Assembly: GCA_964651335.1 (NCBI GenBank) | Contig: CAZYVT010000006.1 | Location: 27,433-91,432 of the forward strand | Source: 2-02-FULL-66-14 sp964651335 | Lineage (GTDB): Bacteria > Pseudomonadota > Gammaproteobacteria > Burkholderiales > SG8-39 | Reading direction: 5' to 3' | Length of the DNA: 64,000 nt | In this document: positions 58,724 through 64,000 of the stretch, piece after piece | How positions within the stretch are numbered: the first letter of the stretch is position 1 | How the letters are laid out: every line of letters begins with the position of its first letter | Notes under the pieces: generated by a model | Seen by the model: the letters and a program-made list of their open reading frames with translations, nothing else | The model's database searches: none | What the model was told of the DNA's origin: nothing | Translations under genes and position numbers: made by a program

Positions 58724-60016
58724 ATGGAGCCCGCAGGGCAGCCGGTACGACCCCGTCTCGCGCGCGCGGGCGCGCTCGCCGGCTTTGCCCTGTCCGGAGT
58801 TTTCGCGGCGTTCGCAACGATTCCGCCGCGGTCCGACGCGGAGCTTCTGCTCGAGCGCGCCTCGATCATCGAGCCGCTCGCCATCCACCCCGCCACGCAG
58901 TTGTTGTCCGTACCCGAACGCTACGTTTGGGAGGAACGGTTCCAGGCCGGTGAAACCGTAACGGGACTGCTCGCTCGGCTCGGCGTGGCCGAAGGCGACG
59001 CCCGTCAGTTGGTGCGCATGAAGGAGTTGCGGCGCCTGCGCCCCGGGACCACCGTGACGGCAGAGGTCGGCCCCGGCGGCGCACTCATGAGCATGGACTT
59101 TCTCGGCGCGCGCGATTCGATGACCCTGATCGGACGCGAGGACGACGGTTTCCGTGCCGACGAGGAGCGCGCACCGTTCGAGACGCGCGTCGCCATGAAG
59201 TCGGGCGTCATCCGGTCCTCGCTGTTCGCCGCGGCGGATGCGGCCGGGATCCCCGATTCGGTGGCGGTCCAGCTTGCCGACGTCTTTGGCGGCGACATCG
59301 ACTTCTACCGCGACCTGCGCAAAGGCGACCGTTTTTCCGTCGTCTACGAGCTGCAGACCCTGAACGGCCGCCCGGTGCGCGCCGGGCGCGTGCTCACCGC
59401 CGAGTTCCGGAACCAGGGCAAGACTCACCGCGCCGTTTGGTTCGCCGGCTCGGACGCCGACGGGAAGAAAAGCGGCGGCTACTATGCCGCCGACGGCAAA
59501 AACCTCAGGAAAGCGTTCCTGCGCTCGCCGCTCGAATTCTCGCGCGTGAGCTCGGGCTTCGGCATGCGGCTCCACCCCTTCCAGCAGGCCTGGCGCGCGC
59601 ATCGCGGCGTCGATTACGCAGCGCCCGCCGGCACGCGCGTGCGCGCGGTCGGCGACGGCGTGGTCGAGTTTGCCGGCAGACAAGGCGGCTATGGCAACGT
59701 CGTTATGGTTCGCCACCAAGGCAATGCCGCTACCCTGTACGCGCATCTGAGCGCATTCGTACGCGGCATGCGCAACGGCTCGCGCGTCGCCCAAGGTGAT
59801 ACGGTCGGTTACGTGGGACAGACCGGCTGGGCGACCGGTCCGCACCTGCATTACGAGTTCAGGGTCGCCGGACAGGCGCGCAATCCGCTCGCCGTGACGC
59901 TTCCAGCCGCGCAGCCGGTCGCAGCGCACGAGATGGGCGCGTTCCGCGGCCAAGCCGAGCCGCTTATCGCGCGGCTCGATTTGCTCGGCCAGGGCGGTCT
60001 CGCGCTGCTTGAGTGA
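58724..60016 (+). CDS. M23 family peptidoglycan metallopeptidase
   Basis: The 430-residue protein has an N-terminal membrane anchor or signal (about residues 15-33). An OapA/LysM-like region follows (FQAGETVTGLLARLGVAEGD, LRRLRPGTTVTAEV), then a C-terminal LytM domain with zinc ligands in AHRGVDYAAPAG (His295, Asp299) and the active-site GPHLHYEFRV near 373. It cleaves peptide cross-links in the murein of the periplasm, as MepM-type endopeptidases do. Its stop overlaps the anmK start, linking wall cleavage with muropeptide recycling. Confidence 0.93.
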   Translation: MEPAGQPVRPRLARAGALAGFALSGVFAAFATIPPRSDAELLLERASIIEPLAIHPATQLLSVPERYVWEERFQAGETVTGLLARLGVAEGDARQLVRMKELRRLRPGTTVTAEVGPGGALMSMDFLGARDSMTLIGREDDGFRADEERAPFETRVAMKSGVIRSSLFAAADAAGIPDSVAVQLADVFGGDIDFYRDLRKGDRFSVVYELQTLNGRPVRAGRVLTAEFRNQGKTHRAVWFAGSDADGKKSGGYYAADGKNLRKAFLRSPLEFSRVSSGFGMRLHPFQQAWRAHRGVDYAAPAGTRVRAVGDGVVEFAGRQGGYGNVVMVRHQGNAATLYAHLSAFVRGMRNGSRVAQGDTVGYVGQTGWATGPHLHYEFRVAGQARNPLAVTLPAAQPVAAHEMGAFRGQAEPLIARLDLLGQGGLALLE

Positions 60017-61107
60017 CGAGTGAGCTCTACATCGGCCTGATGTCGGGGACGAGCCTCGACGGGGTCGATGCGGCGCTGGTCGATTTATCCGGCAAGCTGC
60101 CAGGCCTGATCTCGAGCGCGCGCCAGCCGTTTGATTCCGCGCTCCGCGCAGCGTTGCTCGCCCTCAATTCCTCCGGTGACGACGAGATCGAGCGCGCCGC
60201 ACTAGCCGCAAACGAACTTGCGCGCAGGTATGCGGCGGCGGTCGAGGCGGTACTCCAAGCGTCGAGCACCGGCAGGAACGAGGTCCGCGCGATCGGCTGC
60301 CATGGCCAGACGGTGCGCCACCGGCCGGAGCGCGGCTATACCACGCAGATCGGAAACGCAGCCCTTCTTGCCGAGCTGTCCGGAATCCGCGTGGTTGCGG
60401 ATTTTCGCTCTCGCGATGTTGCTGCCGGCGGTCAGGGCGCGCCGCTCGCGCCGGGGCTGCACGCGGCGCTGTTCCAGGTCGATGGCGAGGACCGGGCCGT
60501 GCTCAACCTCGGCGGAGTCGCCAACGTGACCCGGCTTGCGCGGGACGGTTCGGTCGGCGGGTTCGACTGCGGACCCGGAAACTGCCTGATGGATCTCTGG
60601 TGTGCGCTCCATCTGCGTCTGCCGTTTGACCACGCGGGCGAATGGGCGGCGGGTGGGCGCATCATCCCGGACCTGCTGGGGAAAATGCGTCAGGAGCCCT
60701 ATTTCGCGTTGCCGCCGCCCAAGAGCACCGGACGAGATCTGTTCAACGAGGCATGGCTACGCGCGAAACTCAGCCCCCGCGACGAGCCGCAGGCGGTACA
60801 GGCGACGCTGCTCGAGCTGACTGCGCGCAGCATCGCCGATGCGATCGAGCGCCACTGCCCGCACACGCGGCGGATCATCGTATGCGGCGGCGGGACGAAA
60901 AACGTCGCGTTGATGGTGCGATTGCAGGAATTGCTCAAGCCCGTTCCGCTTGAGCCGAGCGACCGGCACGGGGTTGACCCGCAACTGGTCGAGGCAATTG
61001 CGTTTGCGTGGCTAGCGAGACAGGCGCTGCACGGCGTTCCCGGAAACCTGCCTTCGGTCACCGGCGCCCACGGCCGGCGCGTCCTGGGGGCGGTGTACCC
61101 GCCGTAG
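60013..61107 (+). CDS. anmK: anhydro-N-acetylmuramic acid kinase
   Basis: The 364-residue sugar kinase of the ASKHA fold phosphorylates and hydrates 1,6-anhydro-MurNAc in the cytosol during wall recycling. The opening YIGLMSGTSLDGVDAALVD is the AnmK signature. IGCHGQTVRHRPERGYTTQI, VADFRSRDVAAGGQGAPLAP and NLGGVANVTRL follow, and the end RIIVCGGGTKNVALMVRLQE is intact. The start is GTG 60013, which overlaps the peptidase stop (GTGA). The erpA gene converges on it with a 2-base gap. Confidence 0.95.
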   Translation: MTSELYIGLMSGTSLDGVDAALVDLSGKLPGLISSARQPFDSALRAALLALNSSGDDEIERAALAANELARRYAAAVEAVLQASSTGRNEVRAIGCHGQTVRHRPERGYTTQIGNAALLAELSGIRVVADFRSRDVAAGGQGAPLAPGLHAALFQVDGEDRAVLNLGGVANVTRLARDGSVGGFDCGPGNCLMDLWCALHLRLPFDHAGEWAAGGRIIPDLLGKMRQEPYFALPPPKSTGRDLFNEAWLRAKLSPRDEPQAVQATLLELTARSIADAIERHCPHTRRIIVCGGGTKNVALMVRLQELLKPVPLEPSDRHGVDPQLVEAIAFAWLARQALHGVPGNLPSVTGAHGRRVLGAVYPP

Positions 61108-61109
61108 GT

Positions 61110-61460
61110 TCAGGCCGAAAAAGACGAACCGCAACCGCAGGTCGTGGTGGCGTTCGGGTTCTTGATCACGAACTGCGCGCCTTCCAGACCCTCCTGGTAG
61201 TCGATCTCGGCACCGACCAGGTACTGGTAACTCATCGGGTCGATCAGCAGCGTGACACCATTCTTCTGCATCGCCGTATCGTCTTCGTTTTGCACTTCGT
61301 CGAAGGTAAAACCGTACTGGAAGCCTGAGCAGCCTCCGCCGGACACGAAGACCCGGAGCTTCAGATCCTGGTTGCCTTCTTCCTCGATCAACTGCCTGAC
61401 TTTGCCTGCCGCGTTATCGGTGAAAACAAGCGGGGCCGGCATCTCTGTGGCTGCGTTCAT
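61110..61460 (-). CDS. erpA: iron-sulfur cluster insertion protein ErpA
   Basis: The 116-residue A-type carrier delivers Fe-S clusters to apoproteins. All three conserved cysteines are present: Cys44 in SGGGCSGFQYGF, and Cys108 and Cys110 in TTTCGCGSSFSA. VVYDxxS-like positions read LIDPMSYQYLVGAEIDYQEG, and the full length is typical of ErpA rather than IscA. The gene is in its normal betaproteobacterial place next to anmK and the bactofilin gene. Confidence 0.96.
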   Translation of the reverse strand: MNAATEMPAPLVFTDNAAGKVRQLIEEEGNQDLKLRVFVSGGGCSGFQYGFTFDEVQNEDDTAMQKNGVTLLIDPMSYQYLVGAEIDYQEGLEGAQFVIKNPNATTTCGCGSSFSA

Positions 61461-61527
61461 CTGTGGCTCCTGATTCCGAATGGTGCATTATCGCCCTTGC
61501 CTCTCCATGGGGTCAAAAGGGTCATTT

Positions 61528-61923
61528 TCAAGATGCGAGCTTGAGCCCGACCGATTTCACATCTGCGGCGTCATGGTGCACCAGCCGTCCCTCGATGACC
61601 GCACCCTGGTGGATCTCGATGCTCTTGTAATGCACGTCTCCCCGCACGGTAGCGCTTGCATGAAGTTCGAGGGTTTCGGACGCGTGCACCGGGCCACTGA
61701 TCGAGCCGTTCACCACGATGTGTGCCGCCTGTACTTCGCCGTCGATGCGCGCGTGCTCGGACAGCACCAGCGTGCCGGGCTGCTCGGGCAGCGCAGAGAC
61801 GTTGCCGCGTACTGCGCCATCGATTCGCAGGCCGCCGCTGAAAAATACACTGCCTTCGATCCGGGTGGTGGAACCGATCAGGCTGTCGATTCTGCTCTGC
61901 GGTTTGTTCTGCTTGCGGAACAT
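61528..61923 (-). CDS. bactofilin (polymer-forming cytoskeletal protein)
   Basis: The 131-residue protein is a right-handed beta-helix built of short glycine/hydrophobic repeats (GSVFFSGGLRIDGAVRGNVS, LVLSEHARIDGEVQAAHIVV, SATVRGDVHYKSIEIHQGAV) with short polar ends, the hallmark of bactofilins. These polymerise without nucleotide and help shape the cell or place wall enzymes. Linked murein genes (M23 peptidase, anmK) fit this. ATG 61923 begins MFRKQNKPQSRIDSLIG; longer frames upstream enter the neighbouring gene. Confidence 0.93.
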   Translation of the reverse strand: MFRKQNKPQSRIDSLIGSTTRIEGSVFFSGGLRIDGAVRGNVSALPEQPGTLVLSEHARIDGEVQAAHIVVNGSISGPVHASETLELHASATVRGDVHYKSIEIHQGAVIEGRLVHHDAADVKSVGLKLAS

Positions 61924-61933
61924 TGGAGTCCTT

Positions 61934-62689
61934 TCACCCGGGCTGCGCAGTTTCGGTCGCCCGCACCTGTACCGACCCGGCCTCATATACGCGCACCTGG
62001 ACGCTCTCCACACGCGCCTTGGGGTTGGTGCGAAACGTGCCCTCGACGCGCTGGAAGTGCTTGAATTCCAGCCCGAAACCGGGCGCCGGGGAATCCGCCG
62101 ATTCGGGCAAGGCCATGATAGCACTGCGCCCGCCTTCGGTCAGCCGGACCAGCAGTTCGTATCGCCCCCGAAATTCGCCCCGCCGCAGCCCGGAAGTCAG
62201 CAACAGCAGCCGGTACCGGTACTCGCCCGGACCCATCCCGGATTCGACCTTGAAACGCCGGATCGAAAGCGGCGCCGTGCCCGGGCGGTCCGCGGACAGC
62301 ATGCTCTCGAAGATCGCCAGCTCCTCGCGCAGCCGCGCGTTGTCCGCTTCGAGCGTGCGGACTTGCTGCGCAAGTTTCTGCTGCGCCGTGCGCTCGATCG
62401 AAAGCTTGCTGTCCGCCGCGTTGGCGAGCGCGCGCAGACGCTCGAGTTCGCTGCGCGCAGAATCGAAGTCGCGCCGCAGGGTCGCGACCTCCTGCTCGGC
62501 CTCGCGGCGATCGAAGCCGGCGAAGCGGAGCCCGGCGTCGTAGATCCAGGCGGCCAGCGCGGCCGAGGCTGCGACCAGTACGGCGATTCCAAGCCATCGC
62601 GCGTACCAGGGCAGGTGAATGCGGACCGCCACCTTCGGCGCCGCGATACCGAAGCGCTGCCGCAGCTTCCACAGGCGCGCGGCCTTCAC
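61934..62689 (-). CDS. membrane-anchored coiled-coil protein (DUF6776-like)
   Basis: The 251-residue protein has one membrane helix near residues 32-50 (LGIAVLVAASAALAAWIY). A long coiled coil follows at about 60-128 (AEQEVATLRRDFDSARSELE, QQKLAQQVRTLEADNARLRE), then a beta-rich periplasmic domain (YRYRLLLLTSGLRRGEFRGR, FKHFQRVEGTFRTNPKARVE). The type and place next to a bactofilin match the DUF6776 family as I know it; a scaffold role for the bactofilin is plausible. The start is GTG 62689, overlapping the mini-ArgC stop by GTGA. Confidence 0.85.
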   Translation of the reverse strand: MKAARLWKLRQRFGIAAPKVAVRIHLPWYARWLGIAVLVAASAALAAWIYDAGLRFAGFDRREAEQEVATLRRDFDSARSELERLRALANAADSKLSIERTAQQKLAQQVRTLEADNARLREELAIFESMLSADRPGTAPLSIRRFKVESGMGPGEYRYRLLLLTSGLRRGEFRGRYELLVRLTEGGRSAIMALPESADSPAPGFGLEFKHFQRVEGTFRTNPKARVESVQVRVYEAGSVQVRATETAQPG

Positions 62690-62823
62690 GGGACGACGGG
62701 GACTTGCTCCAGCCCGGCCGTCCCGGGCAATCCGACCATGATGTTCATGTTCTGCACCGCCTGGCCCAAGTCACCCAAGTGACCCGTGGTTCCGGCGCCG
62801 CCAAAAATGCCCGCCTTGATCAT
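62686..62823 (-). pseudogene. argC: mini-ArgC: in-frame internally deleted N-acetyl-gamma-glutamyl-phosphate reductase
   Basis: A 45-residue frame from ATG 62823 keeps the ArgC N-terminus, MIKAGIFGGAGTTG (NADP-binding G-G-x-G-x-T-G), and joins it directly to the ArgC C-terminus, LGQAVQNMNIMVGLPGTAGL and EQVPVVP. Roughly 300 residues, including the catalytic cysteine region, are absent, yet the frame is unbroken. The junction is marked by near-repeats CCCAAGTCA/CCCAAGTGA in plus-strand sense. Its position between rpsI and the DUF6776-type gene is the normal argC site of Betaproteobacteria. It cannot be a reductase; it may be a deletion relic, a retained short peptide or an assembly artefact. 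Confidence 0.8.
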
Positions 62824-62853
62824 ACCGTTACCTTCACGACAAGAACCGACGCG

Positions 62854-62884
62854 AAAAAAAAGCCGCCCGCAGGCGGCTTTTCTC
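62854..62884 (-). terminator. rho-independent terminator of the rplM-rpsI operon
   Basis: On the minus strand AAAAGCCGCC-TGCG-GGCGGC is followed by a run of eight T. It lies 14 bases after the rpsI stop, so the mini-ArgC and downstream genes need their own promoter or read-through. Confidence 0.9.
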
Positions 62885-62897
62885 TTCTTCCGTTCGC

Positions 62898-63290
62898 CTA
62901 GCGTTTCGAGAACTGCTTGCGCCGCCGCGCCTTGTGCAAACCGACCTTTTTTCGCTCGACCTCGCGCGCATCGCGCGTCACCAGACCCGCGGCCCTCAGC
63001 GTGGGCTTCACGCTCGAATCATACTCGATGAGGGCGCGCGCAATCCCATGCCTCACCGCGCCGGCCTGGCCAGTCTCCCCGCCGCCATACACGTTCACGT
63101 TAATGTCGAAGCTCGACAGGTTCTTGGTCGCTTCGAGCGGCTGGCGCACGATCATGCGCCCGGTCTCGCGCGCAAAAAACACATCCACGGGCTTTCCGTT
63201 GACGGTGAACAGGCCCTTGCCGGGCTTGAGGAACACGCGCGCAACGGCGCTCTTGCGCCGTCCCGTGCCGTAGTAATAGTCGCCGACCAT
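62898..63290 (-). CDS. rpsI: 30S ribosomal protein S9 (uS9)
   Basis: The 130-residue protein has the exact usual length and features: YYYGTGRRKSAVARVFLKPG, IVRQPLEATKNLSSFDINVN, VYGGGETGQAGAVRHGIARA and the basic C-terminal RKKVGLHKARRRKQFSKR, whose last arginine contacts P-site tRNA. ATG 63290 is the proper start; the frame could be extended to a TTG at 63299 that overlaps the rplM stop. It is the second gene of the rplM-rpsI operon. Confidence 0.97.
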   Translation of the reverse strand: MVGDYYYGTGRRKSAVARVFLKPGKGLFTVNGKPVDVFFARETGRMIVRQPLEATKNLSSFDINVNVYGGGETGQAGAVRHGIARALIEYDSSVKPTLRAAGLVTRDAREVERKKVGLHKARRRKQFSKR

Positions 63291-63295
63291 GTGCG

Positions 63296-63724
63296 TCAAA
63301 TCTCCAGCGATTTCGGCTGCTGCGCCGAATGCGGGTGTTGGTCCCCCGCGTACACCTTGAGCTTCCTGAGCATCGCGTAGCCGAGCGGCCCTTTCGGAAG
63401 CATTCCCTTTACAGCCTTTTCCAGCGCTCGCGTCGGGTGCCGCGCCTGCAGGTCCGCGAAACTGGTCTCGCGTATTCCGCCCGGGAACGTGGTGTGACGG
63501 TAATAGGTTTTCCTGAGCGCCTTGCGCCCCGTGACGCGGACCTTGGCGGCGTTGACCACGACGACGAAATCGCCGGTGTCGACGTGAGGCGTGTACTCGG
63601 GCTTATGCTTGCCGCGCAGGCGCGCGGCGATCTGCGAGGCAAGCCGCCCGAGCACCTTGCCCTGCGCATCGACCAGATACCAGCCGTGCTTTACGTCTTC
63701 GGCCTTGGCCATGTAGGTGTTCAT
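63296..63724 (-). CDS. rplM: 50S ribosomal protein L13 (uL13)
   Basis: The 142-residue protein is a complete uL13: WYLVDAQGKVLGRLASQIAA, RLRGKHKPEYTPHVDTGDFV, the family signature GMLPKGPLGYAMLRKLKVYA and the end GDQHPHSAQQPKSLEI. It binds 23S rRNA early in 50S assembly. A strong sigma-70 promoter lies 28-56 bases upstream. It is the first gene of the rplM-rpsI operon. Confidence 0.97.
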   Translation of the reverse strand: MNTYMAKAEDVKHGWYLVDAQGKVLGRLASQIAARLRGKHKPEYTPHVDTGDFVVVVNAAKVRVTGRKALRKTYYRHTTFPGGIRETSFADLQARHPTRALEKAVKGMLPKGPLGYAMLRKLKVYAGDQHPHSAQQPKSLEI

Positions 63725-63751
63725 GATCTGTGTCGTTGCGAAAAGGGGTGG

Positions 63752-63780
63752 ATTCTATGGCACTCACGAGAGTGGGTCAA
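63752..63780 (-). promoter_or_regulatory. sigma-70 promoter of rplM-rpsI
   Basis: On the minus strand TTGACC (63780-63775) and TAGAAT (63757-63752) are 17 bases apart, near consensus. The spacer contains CACTC-TCGT-GAGTG, a short palindrome. The promoter overlaps the ATG at 63757 of the plus-strand relic frame. Confidence 0.85.
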
Positions 63781-63807
63781 ACTCTCGCGGCGATACCTCT
63801 CGCGGCG

Positions 63808-63951
63808 ATACTACGCGGCGCAAAGCCGGCGGATCTACCGATCGAGCTGCCGACCCGGTTCGATCTGGCGATCAACCTGGAAACCGCCAAGACCCTCGGC
63901 CTCTCGATCCCGCCGTCGGTCCTGCTGCGCGCGAACAAGGTGATCGAATGA
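63808..63951 (+). pseudogene. C-terminal relic of an ABC_sub_bind substrate-binding protein
   Basis: From 63808 the plus strand encodes ILRGAKPADLPIELPTRFDL, then AINLETAKTLGLSIPPSVLL and RANKVIE and a stop. This is the highly conserved C-terminus of ABC_sub_bind family binding proteins (ILKGAKPADLPVEQPTKFEL-like, as I remember it). The first 270 or so residues are missing: upstream lie a 15-bp tandem duplication and the rplM promoter. A nominal ATG at 63757 exists, but it overlaps the promoter's -10 box. It is almost certainly a dead remnant left by a deletion or rearrangement. Confidence 0.75.
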
Positions 63952-64000
63952 ACTGCCTGCTACAAGACCGGCGTCAGTGCCTTGCCGTTCGGCAGGCGGT

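Noticed and set aside
1..64000. CRISPR arrays, rRNA or tRNA genes, prophage or transposase genes
   Set aside because: None was found by reading both strands; repeats present are short palindromes or the five-unit array, not spaced direct repeats of CRISPR type.
63952..64000. Possible gene end at the right edge
   Set aside because: Only 49 bases remain after the relic stop; no frame or motif can be judged.

Overview
The window reads as a piece of chromosome from a high-G+C betaproteobacterium, most likely of the Burkholderiales or a neighbouring order. The signs are the housekeeping block at the right end (rplM, rpsI, a remnant of argC, a DUF6776-type protein, a bactofilin, erpA, anmK, an M23 peptidase and tyrS), a classical betaproteobacterial porin ending in phenylalanine, TRAP transporters, an ABC_sub_bind relic, and many 4-base ATGA/GTGA overlaps. 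No rRNA, tRNA, CRISPR array, transposase or prophage was seen.

Layout. 1-10.7 kb: a truncated lipoprotein hydrolase, a beta-hydroxyacid dehydrogenase, a membrane/spermidine-synthase fusion, an ECF sigma factor with its probable anti-sigma factor, and a tightly coupled NIPSNAP - esterase - ThDP enzyme operon. 10.8-29.1 kb: two sets of the ATP-grasp / alpha-E / transglutaminase amidoligase type. In the first, the circularly permuted ATP-grasp and the alpha-E protein are separate genes. In the second they are fused, flanked upstream by a large transglutaminase-DUF2126 protein and downstream by a small transglutaminase. A block of lower-G+C-looking accessory genes (membrane protein, CDGSH protein, AAA_14 ATPase with phased repeats, dehydroquinase-like protein, HicBA toxin-antitoxin, aldo/keto reductase) separates the DUF2126 gene from the fusion gene. 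29.1-44.4 kb: an orphan antitoxin with a toxin relic, then metabolic genes (MetY, porin, zinc alcohol dehydrogenase, gamma-glutamyltransferase, GST, peptidase, hydrolase, MFS, citrate-lyase-like aldolase, ABC substrate-binding protein, FAD oxidase, Baeyer-Villiger-like monooxygenase, NnrS-like membrane protein). 44.4-50.1 kb: a MIP18 protein, methyltransferase, TlpA thioredoxin, Tat-exported transglutaminase, then a coupled sulfite-oxidase-like / two-subunit sulfopyruvate-decarboxylase-like operon whose first gene carries a frameshift. 50.1-57.3 kb: ChaC, a MalY-type C-S lyase whose start lies in a palindromic repeat, and a TRAP system with two tandem binding proteins. 57.3-64 kb: housekeeping genes.

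The most striking observations are the relics and noncanonical structures. A 45-residue in-frame 'mini-ArgC' keeps only the two ends of ArgC at the normal argC position. A PIN-toxin tail follows a Phd/YefM antitoxin, and an ABC-binding-protein tail houses the rplM promoter. Five 22-23-bp phased repeats run up to the start codon of an AAA_14 ATPase. A sulfite oxidase gene is translationally coupled to a ThDP decarboxylase that fits sulfopyruvate cleavage. Functions are inferred from remembered family features; no database search was run.
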